A DNA stretch of 64,000 bases from Helicoverpa zea (lineage: Eukaryota; Arthropoda; Insecta; Lepidoptera; Noctuidae): NCBI RefSeq assembly GCF_022581195.2, contig NC_061471.1, forward strand, positions 1,240,001-1,304,000, written 5' to 3'. The position numbers and the translations under genes were made by a program. Of this stretch, positions 48,937-62,189 are shown piece after piece (the first letter of the stretch is position 1; every line of letters begins with the position of its first letter). The notes below the pieces were generated by a model, which saw only the letters and a list, made by a program, of their open reading frames with translations, had not been told where the DNA came from and searched no databases.

Positions 48937-49604
48937 TATGTAATTAAATAATTCAATGTAATAGACAGCTGTGTTGCTGGGAAGTTTGTTATTCACCGTT
49001 TCTTCTTCCCGGCATAAGGAGCCACTAGGAAGCAGTGAAAAGGGCGTTTTTGGGGGTACTGTCCAAACTAATTGTCGTGAAAAAGTGTTAATAACATTAG
49101 ATCAGCCTAATTTGAATAGATGAATTGACGTATGTATTTGATTTTCCACATTTCTTTTGCAGATTTCAAGTTGCAAGTCTGAAAGAAGCAGATTAAGAGT
49201 TTTTGGGCTTCCACAAAAACTCTATTAACCATTTCACTAAATACAAGGGGCATCTGTTCAATCCCAGGTTCGATTCCTGGAAGTGAAAGTTTTTTGCGTT
49301 ACCGACAAAATGAGGAGGAACAAAAACATTTATGTAATATGTTTAACAGATGTTGGCAGCCATCTTGGAATGCTGACTTGATTGACATTTTCGAGTATTT
49401 TTGGTTTATCTGGATAAGTAAGTCATTTTGAAAGTCTCCTCGATTTTATGCAGCCCTGGTAGATTATGTCATTTGCGAGAAGGCAGTTTTTTATGTCTAT
49501 ATTTGAAACGTAGAGATCTTAAATCCATGTAGGACTTAGAATTCCATTTTACTTTGGAAAGTAAGTTTTCTTCAAACAATATTTTGATTCATATTTAATC
49601 CATC
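48937..49604. other. unassigned intronic DNA with a tRNA T-arm-like word
   Basis: CCAGG-TTCGATT-CCTGG at 49264-49280 has the 5-bp stem and 7-nt loop of a tRNA T-arm (pol III B box), but no D-arm, anticodon arm or acceptor stem accompanies it. This is probably SINE debris. The remainder is AT-rich. Confidence 0.35.
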
Positions 49605-49720
49605 TCCCTAGCCTTTTCCCGACTATGTTATGTACCCCTAGGTAAGACTGGTTGTCAGACTTACTGGCTACCCGTAACAGGTTGGCAGCCCCAAAGATGT
49701 TCATTGACAGCCTAACTCAT
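49605..49720 (+). mobile_element. SINE-like retroposon fragment
   Basis: Plus-strand fragment with CCCTAGCCTTTTCCCGACTA, then directly CCCCTAGGTAAGACTGGTTG and GACTTACTGGCTACCCG. The middle of the family consensus (the GGGTCGGCTTCC block) is deleted. It is a decayed copy. Confidence 0.6.
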
Positions 49721-50778
49721 AGTTTTCATAAGCCAAAACGATTATTGAGTCTATCTAGCCTTTTAAAATGATAAACAAACGATCCAAAATCTAGAATGTT
49801 CCACCAAAATCTAGACACAAATAAACCTCTTGTATATTCATGATCGCTTAGTATTCCTCACATTAAAACTAACCAAAACGGTTCCTTACTAAATTATATT
49901 TATAATTACAATGTCCAAGGGCGAATTTTATGTCTATTTAATCTATGCTATTTATGTCACAACTTTATGGGAACCGTGAGAGGCATAATAAGTGGCGCCC
50001 GGCGCAAGCGCATTGTATTTTGGTAACTTTCCATATATGGCTTTGATTTATTTGTATGTCTGTTTGTTTTTATGTTTGTCGTTAATTATTTGAGGCTTTT
50101 TTTGGCTGTGAAACAATAGGATTATGTAATTAATAAATATGGTTACGCAATTTTTCGGGCATGAAAAGTTTTACGAAATATTTTCCTGTATGTAATGGGA
50201 AACGAATTGATCATTTTGGTATCAAAATCATTCAATATTTAAAATAACCATTCATTCATCGAAAACTGTCAAAACAATTGATTATAATAAAACAATAATA
50301 TTAAAAAGCTATTGATTTGACACACTACCTAACTAAAAACTAAAACATTTTTCAACAAGCAAAAAATTACCACACATTTATAATAAAAATCAACAAAAAA
50401 AAGGAACAAAATTAATCTCTCTTAAAACAAAAAAAAGGCAAAAATTATCAAGTAAATCCGGGCATCAAGCTAGTTAATAATAGAAATGATTTAATAAGTT
50501 ACCAGGAGTCCATAAGTTAGTAGGAGCTCATAAGTCAGTGACCGGCATGGGAACCTGACACTATGACTTGTGACAACACTACACTTGATTTAAATCATTA
50601 TCATATTTTTTTATTATTAGTATTAGGAGCCGTGACTTTGCTTGGGATTTTTATGAGTGATGATTTAAATATTCGTATAAAGTAAAAGAAAGAAATACAG
50701 GACCTAAGTGTGTATCTTAGGTTGAAGAAAGGGATAGATTCAGAAGGATTTTTGAAAATGAATGGCTTTTTTTTAAGT
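49721..50778. other. unassigned AT-rich intronic DNA
   Basis: Nothing recognised apart from a TACCAGGAGTCC motif at 50500 and a short near-repeat, AGGAGTCCATAAGTTAGT/AGGAGCTCATAAGTCAGT, at about 50504-50538. The 105-aa minus frame at 50601-50918 lies in A/T-rich DNA and overlaps SINE debris. Confidence 0.35.
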
Positions 50779-50840
50779 ATGCCTTGGACACCAATGGCCG
50801 TGTTTTGGGGGCATGGCAAAATATAGGTCCCGGCTGGGTT
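50779..50840 (-). mobile_element. SINE-like retroposon fragment, 3' end
   Basis: On the minus strand it reads CAGCCGGGACCTATATTTTG, GCCATGC and CACGGCCATTGGTGTCC, matching the terminal third of the 6701-7011 family with many substitutions. It is an old fragment. Confidence 0.5.
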
Positions 50841-53599
50841 ACTTAAAAGTATTTTAAGTACCGTTTTCAGGAAATAAGGTGTGGGTATTTTTAGTAATAT
50901 AGAAAATATTATACACATACATTTAATATTATGTATGATATTCCCCGTCTATGTATGTACAAGATTATAAAAAAATATTGCAAATTTTTATTGTATGCAA
51001 ATTAGCTTTTTACGATCAGCCGTGACATGATATAGGGCTGCCAGTTATTTTTTGCATTTATGTAGTTCAAAATGTGTGTTGATGATCAAAAAAAATATTA
51101 TTGGCCATAACGCTAACAGTGTAGAAAAATAGATAGTAACCCATTGATGTCCATAAAATTATCAGGAAAAGGAAAAAAATACTAAATCGTTTCCTATAAT
51201 CTATAGAATTATAGTTTCCACTATAATTATTTTGTTAACACAGCCCATAACTAAGTGTTATAAGACCTCTATATTTAAAAACGTAAATATAAAAGGTAAA
51301 TCAACCGTACTGAACCACCATAGTGCCTGAACATAAAAACCCCATTACGGATATACTAGGCCCTCTTAATTAAACCTAATAAATGCTATATAAACGCTTC
51401 TCTATGCAAAATAAACACTGCATGTACCAGGAGTGCAGAAAATAAAAGGAGCCTCGTTAATGACTATAGATTATAAGAGCTATGCATTTTTAATTAATAG
51501 TCTGTGCTCTGGGCGTGAAAAAGCGTGTTGCTTTGCCGTTGTTTAGAAAAAATAAATTGAAACTTTCAATTAAGAGAAATTATGCCGAGGTTTTTTCCTA
51601 TTTCTGCACAGAATGGTGCTGCAATAAAATGCTCTGAAAAATGATGATGTTTTGATTAGTAAGCGTCGAAGTAATGGCTGGCGAAATGAGAAGAAATTCA
51701 TTGCACAGCACAAAAAATCTACAAGTCGCTTGATTGCCGGGTATTTTAATAGGCCCTGTATGTAGTATTAAGTACTGCATCTTTACCTTTCTCCCAACAA
51801 AGCTAGACCAGTCCCGGTAAAATTAATATCGACTCATTTAATATGCAAATAGTATAGCCGGCTCTTATCTGCGTTGTCCGCTCCGTTCAATCAATGTGTC
51901 CTTTAGGCGCGCTATCTCCGTGCGATCTTACTCCTGCCCTCTTATACCCGCCTGGTACATAGATTTATTGCACAGCGATATCATTAACAGTATTTGTTTA
52001 TCTATTTTTGTGAGTAATTGAATGAAAAAGTTTAGTTAGAAATGTTTTATGGTATGTAAAATGTTGCCTGTAACGGCAGTAATCATTCTTCACAATCACA
52101 TTTTACAACTTGTGTGGCGATAACGTTTTTATGTTTTTATTTTACATCTAAATCAGGGTATTGCTTTAATATTTTTTTCATACTTTTTGTATTACGTTTA
52201 TTTAAGCATTGAAGAATAGCTGTTTTCCATCGAATGATTACACAGTCTCTCGATTCTAACCCTTCATGGACGCGTCCTAAACAAAATTAGTCCGTTTGAA
52301 AATAAACGAAAATTGTATTGAAAGTATACATTTGAAAATGGGTCAATAGCTAATCAAGAGTGATTGTGTTGTAATAATGGTTCTAGGAGGGTCATGTGCC
52401 ATTGTTTAGGATGTAACCGGAGCCGGCGCGCGCGCCGAGTCCCCTAACAACGGCTTGTGGGAAGCATGAGAAAGCAAACGTGTTGACTTTGGTCTAGTTT
52501 GTGTTAAAATGGGAGCTTGTTTTGGCAATCTATTTGTGGAATAATTCTTTGTTTTCACCAGTACAGTAGGTTCATTTATACTCAAAGTTAGTGCTCATGA
52601 ATCTGACTAACGTTAGTAGTAATTGTAGACGAGATGAAGTGAGGCGTTAAGTTTAACTTTCGTTGGCGATTATTATAATGCGATTTAAATGTACCTTTCA
52701 ACACCAACAGACGTACAACGAAAATCGAATCCCATTATTTTGAACACATAAACATACCTTCTTAACTTCAAAACAAACGTCAAGCAAGCAAACAGACAAT
52801 CAAAGAAATAGACATCACACTACAACAAATGCTTTACAGAATCCAGATTATAAATAAAAACCTGAAGATCTATTGATGGAATTCATCACTAGGTTCAGAC
52901 GCATCGCAGACTGGTATCGGTACTGGTATCGCAGTCAGACCACGGAATACAGGCATTAATATTAAATTCAAAGTAAATATTCCTAGGCACAGCTCATTAG
53001 ATATGCAATGTAACGGAACGGGGGGCATAAATAATTCAGCCACCGTTCTATGGTCAAGTATCTGTGTATGCTTCTTCCTATTTCACTTCCGGTCCTAACT
53101 AATTGATTTCACAATTGTTTCTATTTAAATAGCTTATTTTAATAGTTTTATAGTACTAACGTTAATTTGTTTAGGAAGTGTGTTAAATTAATTTGAAGAC
53201 AGCTACGGCGGTTTTTTGTTGCTTGATTAATTATTATTTATTTATGTGTTTTAATGTTAATGTTATGCTTGTGGTTGCTTTAGACGTATTTAATATACTT
53301 ATCAGCTAATTCATTGAATATTATTTTTTCTAGTTGCAGTATACACCTATTTTAGATAACAACTTTAAAATTATCCGATGGGAATTTTATAGAAACTACG
53401 TAGGTACGTAGTTAGAACATGTAAGGCAATTTAATCTAAACCTTTTTTACATACACCACAAACCTAAACCAAATCTGGATATTCAATAATCCATTCGAAA
53501 GAGCTCATTCAACTGAATGTCTATATTAAGCATTCAATACTGTCCGTCAATAGAAACTGCGAGGTTTTAAATAGGCTTTTTTCTCCGTTCGTTCATATT
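50841..53599. other. unassigned intronic DNA
   Basis: AT-rich. TACCAGG motifs occur at 51425 and, on the minus strand, 51951-51957. GC-rich words (CCGGAGCCGGCGCGCGCGCC at about 52418-52437) mark a possible small regulatory island. No exon or complete repeat is recognised. Confidence 0.35.
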
Positions 53600-53745
53600 G
53601 TGCGCTCAAAGGGTTCTAGCGACAATAGTCACTCGGTTAAATTAACCGGAGCTTAATGCTTAATTGTCAGTGCAGCTAAGCCTTCGCTACACGTGTCGGA
53701 GTTCCGCAGGGTGGTACACTGGGCCCGCTTCACAATTGATATTGA
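53600..53745. promoter_or_regulatory. higher-complexity intronic block
   Basis: About 145 bp of mixed, GC-richer sequence (GTTAAATTAACCGGAGCTTA; CTACACGTGTCGGAGTTCCG; CACTGGGCCCGC) sits in AT-rich flanks. It has a TTAAATTAA palindrome and an ACACGTGT E-box palindrome. It is a candidate conserved element with no supported coding frame. Confidence 0.25.
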
Positions 53746-56590
53746 AATTTCTCCTAGCAATGTTTTTTAGGATTGCGGTGGCTTTTTAATGGGATTTGCG
53801 TCTGGTTATTAGCTTTTTCATTAAGTTTGATTAGTTTTTGTGTGTGTGAAATTTTGCTGTGGTGATATTTTATTTTTGTTGTCTATTGAACTTGCTTTTG
53901 TAATGCTCTTCTTCAATTTATGTTTTAGAATTTTTGGTGTTAAATTACATGCTTAGTTTAAGTAAAATGAATGTAGATTTTTATTTGATTTTAAACCAAC
54001 CCATATCAGATCTAAATAAAATTACGCAACATAAGTTTTCTCCACGAAAACCGCATCAAACCAAGCTAAACCATGTTTACGACTGCATATTTACAACCGC
54101 AAGCAATTCACAGGAAAACCAAACAGTAATTACAGAACAAAAACAAATAACAGAGAAAAATCATTAGGGGTGAGCGTTGGGGGATGATTACAAAGGAAAA
54201 CACGGGAGCCTGAGTGGTGGAGTATTGTCGGCTGATTGTGCAGTAGTTGGCTGGCGGCCGGAGGGTAGCGGATTCGACAATGGAGCCGAGATTACTGCTG
54301 TCGCCTGTCAGGAGCTTGATGTGGGGTTCATGTTTGTTTGATTTACACTTTCAATAAATGTTTAGTGGCTTCGAGAGTTGTGGCTAATGTAGGCCGCAGG
54401 CTAGTGGCTAGTGGCTAGCTTGAGGCTCCCTAATGGTAGGAAAGATTGTGTTTCTGGTTGTTTGTATGCTAATTTAAGTGCTCACGTGTTTTCTTGTACT
54501 CAGAACTTGTTATTATATTTCAAAGGAGAGGATCAAGTGTCTATTACATGAACCACAATGACGTATGAAGATTTTTAAATCAGCATATCCAAAAACCCTT
54601 CTTTTAATTTGTCTACCATATCCAGTGTTTCTGACATCGAGTGTTTAGTATTCAATATCATACGTGTGTTTATGTTTTGGCATGTAACTCTAAACCGCGA
54701 TAGATTTTAGGGTCTTTGTCTTGCCTCCTCCCTCGCTGCGCTCTCTGAATAACTATTCTTTGTTCATTCATATTTATAGTGTTTGCTTGAGAATTATTAT
54801 TTCAATTATGAGTTAGTTTGGTATTTAATATTTTATTAACCAATCTCTTCATACACACATGTCTTCTTCACTACCTACTTTTGTTTTTATTGAAAACTAG
54901 ACTGTGACTATTCAAAAAAAATTTGGTTGAAATTATGTTTTTTTTATCTATGTCTTTTTCTGGCAAATACCATACAACTATTACGAGAGAGCCAGAATCG
55001 AACAGGCCACAAGTTTTGTACCTACAAGTTAATATTGGTTAGTAACTTAGTATACATCTCGATACAATATCTGCACAGCCTTTATCTCATCTTATCTTAA
55101 CCACTTATGACGTCCTAGTACCTGACACTAACACCTGATTCGAAAATAACCTCTTCTAAGAAATTATCTGTCGTCATATTTCTTATGAAAACGAACGTCA
55201 AAGACTTTATAACAAGATAAACAGCTAAAAATACAAACAACACATATTTGCAGAGATTCTAGCTGGTAAAGATTTTCAGAAATATTATTATGAGTCAGTA
55301 GGACTTTCAATGGAAATTGCGTAAAGAGAGTAGGATTATAACGTTGACGTCAAAAATGGTTAAACAATTAATTAACAGAATTTGGACTTTCCAGGAAACG
55401 ACTTTCCACGTGTAGGTTTTATCTAAAAAAAATATCTTATAAAATTCTAGAAACTCAGAAAGGAAAAAACGTCAATACTTACGCAATAGATTTTTGATAA
55501 TTTACATCTAAGTCTGCCAATGGCAAATATACCAAAGTAAATAAAACCCTAATAGCCAACACTAAGTAAAATATAACTCCAAATCTGAAACCCATACTCA
55601 AAGAAAAAGAGCACATCAAGAAAAAACTTTCCTCTTTAAAAACAAAAATACCTTCAGAACACATTTGCAACGTTTCAGAATCCGAACGAAGAACTGTCTA
55701 AAAGCATAGTGTACTTTTCTATAATAATAAAAAGACAAAAAAACTTCTAAACTTAAGGGAAAAAGATGATTGAAACAAACACGAAAAAGTTGTCCCCTCT
55801 AAGTGTATTAAACCTCCTGAAAAAAGTTTTTAAAAGTAAAAGGGGACAAACTGAAATAATATAAATACTTACTTTCAATAATAAAAAGTTGATATTGATT
55901 CAAGTTTTTGGCGTGTGGTGCAATTGAAGGGAGAAAGCAAAGTTTTTAAAAGAAATGAGAAGTTATTGGGAAAAGGTTTTTTGCTAAAATATAAGTTTTA
56001 GATAATGTGAGTAGGTAAAATGTATGAAAGCAGCATTATTTTCGTTGAAAAGTCACGTACCTGCAGAAAAAATAGTAGATTCACAAAGTATTTGTGTGCA
56101 AAAATAATAATTTATCCTTTCCCATTGCTGTTCTAACTTCAATTCAATGTTAACTGTACTTTCTAAAGATAATTTTGAATAAATAAGTACACTTAACTGA
56201 TTGTATGTCGCTAATTATAAAGCTGTAGAAAATCAATTGTGTCTCGCATATATCTACGATCCGACATACAACGGGTTAATAATATTATATATTATTTGTA
56301 AGATTGTCATCCATTTTAAATCTTTTCAACAATCGCTAAATCCCATAACTTACTCCACACCATAAGTTGAAGTTCGGCAAATCTTCGCGAGTGGAGTCGG
56401 AAAATGTTTCAGGATGCATTATGATAAGCGAGCGGCACCGGGGGACTACACACTGCGGAGTTTTGTACCACTGACAGTACCTGCTGTCACTATTAAATGT
56501 GCTGGTTTTATGTTGAATTTGTTGTATTCTTTGCAAAGAGGGTATGATATTTTAAGGTTATAGGTGTCTTAGGTAATTGGTATAGATAAA
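53746..56590. other. unassigned intronic DNA
   Basis: AT-rich. A block at about 54195-54440 has repeated GCTAGTGGCTAGTGGCTAG words and GGCGGCCGGAGGG. No exon, RNA gene or complete repeat is seen, and the short frames here are not convincing. Confidence 0.35.
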
Positions 56591-56755
56591 ACCTAGGTAC
56601 GCAACCTAGGTAGACTGCCCGTGCCCGTGACCATGGATGCTGTAAAGGATCCGAAACGTCGGGATTAAATAATATTAATATAACGCGATAAAATCCGTAA
56701 AAGTAGTTTTATTTAAATGTCTAATATTCGCGTAAGTGTCAGAAATCAATATATA
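56591..56755 (+). repeat. dispersed lepidopteran repeat fragment
   Basis: The run GTAAAGGATCCGAAACGTCG, ATAACGCGATAAAATCCGTA and TCTAATATTCGCGTAAGTGT is familiar from lepidopteran genomes as part of a dispersed retroelement-derived repeat. Class, limits and target duplication could not be determined from this copy. Confidence 0.45.
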
Positions 56756-58270
56756 ACAATTGGAATATACTCTACTTATTAGGCATGCTAAAGATAGTCT
56801 TAGCTAGCTGTTTCATTGCTCGAAAGAGATACTGCGGCCCTATACTATAGTTTCACACTATTCCACTGCACCGACAATTGAAAAGAAATCTGATCATAGA
56901 CCAGCATGAATGCCAGTTAAAGTTAAAATTACTATTAAGCTTCAATTGGCAAATGATTAAATTAGCCTACTTACTCCCTTGGACAACACAGCAAATCAAA
57001 ACCCCACCAAAAGTCAAAAGAACCCAGCACTCACCAATTCACATACTCAAGAAGATGTCGCGTCGAAACAAGTTATTGAAAAATAACAAGTGAACGGATC
57101 CGGCGATAAGTTCGCAACTTTTATCGAAAAGACACCGGATGAATAATAAAAACATCGTTCGAAAGCAAATAAACAGGTGAACGATGTATTGTGGGGACCA
57201 GCTTTCGAGAGCGAAGTATTTTGCGAAATTATTTTATTTGTTGAGAGTATTTTTGAGTTTGGGGAAGTTGATGTTGGTAATGATGAAGATAAGGATGGGA
57301 ATGAGTGTAATGCTTGATAATTGGTATTGGTGTTTGCATGTTATGTTAACAACAGAATGGCTAAACCAATTTGTGATGATATTTAGAATGGAGATAGGAT
57401 AATATCTAATGTTTAATATTATAGCACCAATAAATAATGACCATAAGTACCTTCTAAATCTTTTACAAAAAGAATCCTACAACTTTTAAATTCACCTTTT
57501 TACATGTTGATGACGTTAACAAAGATATAGGTGAAGCTAGATAAACTACATTAAATCCCACTTAAAATGATCTAAGTTTTTTTGATCGAGACCTTATCGG
57601 TCACCCAAATTCTTATTATCGGTTGATACGATAATGGTTCCCATGTACAGGAATGTGTCCAACAGCAAATATTTAGAGAGACGAATGATTTACAACTGTA
57701 CTGATTTTATTTAATTTTCAAGTGTCGTGTGAAATTGTTGGCGATTATTTCGTCATCATGTCACGTAGGACTTAATTTCTCGTCTGATTAGAATAGTGTG
57801 TAATAGCTTAAAAATAGGTATAGATTATAAAAAAACGTATTCCCAAGAAAATCTTCACCCTTTCTGGCTTTAGAAGCATATAACACTATTACTAGTACAA
57901 TTATACTTGGCCAAGTTCTGCGTCATTGTGTAATAATTCAGCATGACCAACCTAATAAACAGTTGCGGTGTTACTATTATTTGTACAAATAAGTACACTC
58001 CTTATATCTTTCCCCTTTATATCCCAAACAGGTCTCAACAACCGGTAACATGGTGACGTCATAAAACATAACACTATCAACCCTTCTTCGTCTCCAAGAA
58101 AGCTCAATTGTCGACCAACAAAAGCTCTCAAAAGATTTATAGCAAATCTGTTTACATGACAACTGTAATGCCCCTCTGAAATCGTCCACGGAATTAATGA
58201 GTCCACGGTATCACTTGCTAAGCTAACATTGGTCGCCGTTAATAATAACAGCCACCCCATAACCACCCTT
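56756..58270. other. unassigned intronic DNA
   Basis: AT-rich. The 104-aa minus frame at 57952-58266 has no family signature and no splice context. Nothing else is recognised. Confidence 0.35.
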
Positions 58271-58543
58271 TAAGAATTCCCGACTAATAGAAAGTGGATA
58301 GACAGACACGATCCATCACGGCCTCCCCCAGCCGATGTATTATTTATGGGACATCCAAAACGCAACCCACTGCTAATCTTTCAATATCTTGAGAATTTCG
58401 GTACAGAACTTGGGGATCAGATTCTACCAGATGCCGATACAACTGCTATCGACCTTAATGTAAGTGATATAGATGCTATTTTTGAAAAAATCGTTGAGAA
58501 TACTCTTAGTGATATAATGACAGAGGAATTCACAGATGGTTAA
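58271..58543 (+). CDS. unidentified acidic ORF, possible exon or element fragment
   Basis: An open frame of about 90 codons starts after a stop near 58268 and ends at TAA 58541-58543; its first ATG is at 58346, giving 65 residues. I do not recognise the protein. Unlike most frames here, its product has a balanced, globular-looking composition: basic and proline-rich at the start (RHDPSRPPPADVLF), then acidic and amphipathic (LNVSDIDAIFEKIVENTLSD). It ends EEFTDG at a stop, as a last exon or C-terminus would. A weak acceptor (ACCACCCTTTAAG) lies just upstream. It may be a mobile-element fragment, a retro-copied piece or chance. Low confidence that it is expressed. Confidence 0.22.
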
Positions 58544-59387
58544 AAGGATGCGGTTAATGTGGACCATATTTCTAAAGTCATAGAGGTTAGAATAGCTTAG
58601 CTCGGTTATCCCGATGACTTTGTAGAGTTAGAATAATTGTAGGATTTGTTTGTTTTGGTAAGGAATGAGAGTAATAGCATTGCATCGGATGCGGAATGAA
58701 ATTAATGGTCGGTACCTTAATGAATTTTCGTTATTATAATGTGCGGTGGTAATGGGATTGTTTTTATTGCAAATGGACGATGCGCCGTAAATCTTATTTA
58801 TGATTTTTAGTGTTGAATTAAAAGCTTTTACGGCGTATTACGTAATTTCATTCATTATCTCGAATGTACGTTATTTACCGTTATTGAAAAACTATATTTT
58901 TTGTGCAATGTGATGTAAAATATATTTATTTGTTGATATTCTTAAAATGATGATTGATGGATCTAATGAAATGATCAATTATAGAGCAATTATTTAATCA
59001 GTCTAGACATGATTGGCAAATCTAAAATATTTATCAATCCTATTAATACACTCAAAATAGATTGCCTAAATATAAATGTTGAAGATAATGGAATTGACAA
59101 ACAAACAAGTTTATTTTACACGAGTACCTACTAGGTTATTTGGCTTTGGAAGTTCTACCACAATCTGTGATTCATTTCTCAAAATTCCAAAAACATTTTA
59201 AAAATATCTCTCAAGATCAGATTTAGACACATTAGCATTATCTAAAGTAACATCATTCAAATCCGAATTTCCACTGAAAAACTCGACATATTTATACTAA
59301 ACCAAAACTAAATCAGGCAGAGCGAGTATTTCTATAAATACCACACTTAGAGAGATGGTGGAAAAAAATATTTTCGAGATTCAAGGA
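58544..59387. other. unassigned DNA, with a possible conserved block at 58660-58870
   Basis: The 58660-58870 block has mixed complexity with homeodomain-type words (TTTTTATTGC, TTTATGATTTTT) and paired ACGGCG/CGCCGT words, an enhancer-like texture. TGATTGATGG at 58951-58960 resembles an Exd-Hox composite. The rest is AT-rich. Confidence 0.25.
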
Positions 59388-59426
59388 AGGGGGCCAAGAA
59401 TAGCTCCCTGTGGGACTCCGACGGTG
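59388..59426 (+). pseudogene. tiny LINE protein fragment
   Basis: In one plus frame this encodes RGPRIAPCGTPTV followed by stops. A GPRI-PCGTP word is familiar from non-LTR retrotransposon polyprotein sequences. Only 13 residues are preserved, so this is at best a relic, and chance similarity is possible. Confidence 0.3.
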
Positions 59427-60655
59427 TAGTGACTTCTCCTATTACTCGTTTTATCGATATTATGTTAAAGGGAGTGCGGGTAAGTAGGTATGCCTGTTAC
59501 GGGTTGATTTTTGAGAATTTTGTGACGAATTTGGGTTGGGATTTTGGTTTGTTCTTATTGTCTGGATTGAAATGATTTAGAATGAGTTAGTTGATACTTA
59601 ATTGCAAGTTTAGATAGACATTAATACGTCAAATATTAGAATAAATAGATTGTCTTTCGTTTCCGATTCATTTGGTCATTGATTTTGATGTAATTTTGGG
59701 AATTGAGCTACCTTTACAACTAGCTGTACTTTTTGTGATTCGGTACGTATTTTATTTACACAATTACCTTACTTACCAAAACTGATTGGTACATAGGACA
59801 AAAAAATCCCTTAAGTACATTCCAACACATCACTACGTATGTTGAGGCAACCTCATTTGCTCACAATTTTCTCATCTTAACATAAATACTCATGATTTAC
59901 AATAATCCATTGTTTTGACAGCAACTTTAACTGCTCCTATAACTATTTAAACTAAAATTTACTGTTATTTCTCCGTTAAAGATTTGAGATTTCAAAAAAA
60001 ATGTTTCTCTGTGTTAAATGTGAATCCTACTTTGTTTTATAGTGACATAAATACCTGTGATATAATAAATATGTTACGTAGCTTGGAATGTCGTAAATTA
60101 CATTTTGAAGCAATCTTTATTGTATACTAGTTTGTCTCCGTGGTTCCACTCGGGGTCAAAAATATGTTTTTACCTCAATTTTTTATCCCAGTCTTGCTTG
60201 CAGTTTTGCTAACTTAGCAAAAAGTGTATGTTTTTGAGGTAAAAAGGTCTATATTGGCGTACAATATTATTTTCTGAATGCTAAGATTTACTGGAATTCC
60301 TCTCTAGGAACTCTGATAGGGTCCGTATTTTTTTTTCCTAGATTATAAAGACTAGCTTTTCATTACGGTGTTACCAATGAAACAGGCGTGTAACCATTTC
60401 TATCAAGTTTTGAAGATGTATCATCAGATCTTGAATCATCACGAGAGAAGCCAGAAGAACTATCATGCAATACAATACCTTAATTATACCTCACCAACAC
60501 CATCTCCTGTATTTTAAAAACATTAAATACACTTACCTGAAACAAAATTTTAAAATAATGTAAAAAAAGAAAATGAAAACTAAAATCCAATTACAGACCA
60601 TTCTCAATCATAATTATATATTAACATTACTATTGTTAACAAAAATGGCTGACTC
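59427..60655. other. unassigned AT-rich intronic DNA
   Basis: A short TATACTAGTTTGTCTCCGTG at 60123-60142 followed by CACTCGGGGTC may be a heavily decayed copy of the 48741-48936 family. Nothing else is recognised. Confidence 0.35.
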
Positions 60656-61030
60656 TAGTGTTGTGCTTAAGATATCCGAATAGTGTTGTATGCTGCACTA
60701 TTGTCGGATATTTTATCGATAAGATTTTAAACCAAGTGAAGGGGTGAAATTTTTTCTTCTTTCGAGCCTTAGGTGCGATGAAATAAACGCCAAATTGTTA
60801 ATTAATATATTTATTGCTAATAATCCTAGTGGAACAATCAAAGCAATTTGTTATTGCATTTCATATTTACCAAAATTACATGATCTTACAAAATAGATTG
60901 TTAACATTTTTTTTTATATCTAAGATTACTCTAAATGCGTTAATGTAGATGCTATTCAAGACATGTTCTTAAAAGTTTCATCAGGGTATTTGCTATACAT
61001 AATATCCGAAACAAAATATCCGCATCTAGT
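60656..61030. repeat. possible degraded hAT-like element
   Basis: Starts TAGTGTTGTGCTTAAG, with a nearby hairpin ATATCCGA...CGGATAT at 60672-60711. About 350 bp later come AATATCCGAAACAAAATATC and ATCACTA. The ends are only partly inverted and I found no matching 8-bp duplication, so the assignment is weak. Confidence 0.28.
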
Positions 61031-62185
61031 CATCACTATTTATAATCGAAGAGATGTAAAACTAAGCAGCGCCGGCGCAGCTCATTACAGCGCTCGTAAC
61101 GACCGAGCGTAAATCATACGGACACCCAGAGGCCATTGTCTCTCTCGAACGCTGAATCGATTCTAAACCGATTGTAATGACCGATCCGCGAACATCGATC
61201 TCATTAACGTACTTATGATAAATGGTCATACGAATTCGTTATTAGTATTCTATTCGGTTGTATTTTAATCGATATAAATAGCTATCGATTTCTTTTTTCA
61301 AATCTTAATTGTTGTTTTTTATCGATTGTGTTCAGGATGTTGTCTAGTTTTTATTGGAAAGTTTCGGACCGCTGTTTACAAGGCAAAGGAGAGCTTCTGA
61401 AGTATCAATTTATATCCGCCAACGAACATTTTAATCTACATATTCATTTAAGAAAGCATTAATTTTGAAACGAGTTGAAAAACGAACAAGTTTTCATTCA
61501 AGACTTTGCTGTGGGTCGCTGAAATTTCAGCCCTAAATTCGTGGGGGTAGGGTCAAAAATGCGTTGATCGTGATATTGGTGACAAAAGAGTGGTCTTGGT
61601 CGTCATGGCCCAGAATGCGCGTCGACTCTGCCAAATAATTGACACACCCGATGTCAACGCGGCCAGAGTGTTGCCAGATACAATATTTCGCAATTTATAT
61701 CTAATTTGAGATGCGAACGTTGTCGCTCTTTCTTGTGGTCGATGGTTACTGTTGGGCATAGGATAGAGTAGTGGGCATAGGCTACACAAATGTTATTCTT
61801 AGTTTTACAGCGTTTGGCTGCGTCAGTTTATATGTAGGCAATAAGAAGGATGTCTCTGCTCAAGCCATCAAGGCGTCGTCACCCGAAGTTGATTGAAGAC
61901 AGCGTTCATAAAATGCACACATCATTGCTAAGAATTGTCATCAATTTTCAGTGTTCATCGCTTCGTCCCAATGAAGTGACATTGTTACTGCTAAGTACTG
62001 TTGCCAACTCGTTCATATTGTATTAATTAATCACGCAAAACCTAAACTAGTTAACACCGATTTTCCTAATTACCCTCACTAGTAAATCGACTATTATCTC
62101 CAAAACAGTTAACCTTAAATAGAATGTGCGACATTCGAAATTCAAACCCGCATGTTCAAATTAATGTTCGTCCGTTTAAGAAAAA
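61031..62185. other. unassigned DNA with a GC-richer block at 61060-61220
   Basis: The block (AGCAGCGCCGGCGCAGCTCA; GAATCGATTCTAAACCGATT) has several ATCGAT/AATCGATT words and could be a conserved element. No exon is recognised in the rest. Confidence 0.25.
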
Positions 62186-62189
62186 CAAT

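Noticed and set aside
49264..49280. tRNA T-arm considered as a tRNA gene
   Set aside because: No acceptor stem, D-arm or anticodon arm can be built around it.
51033..51050. TAGGGCTGCCAG considered as the end of a second 42.6-kb-type hAT MITE
   Set aside because: No complementary end or 8-bp duplication follows within a few hundred bases.
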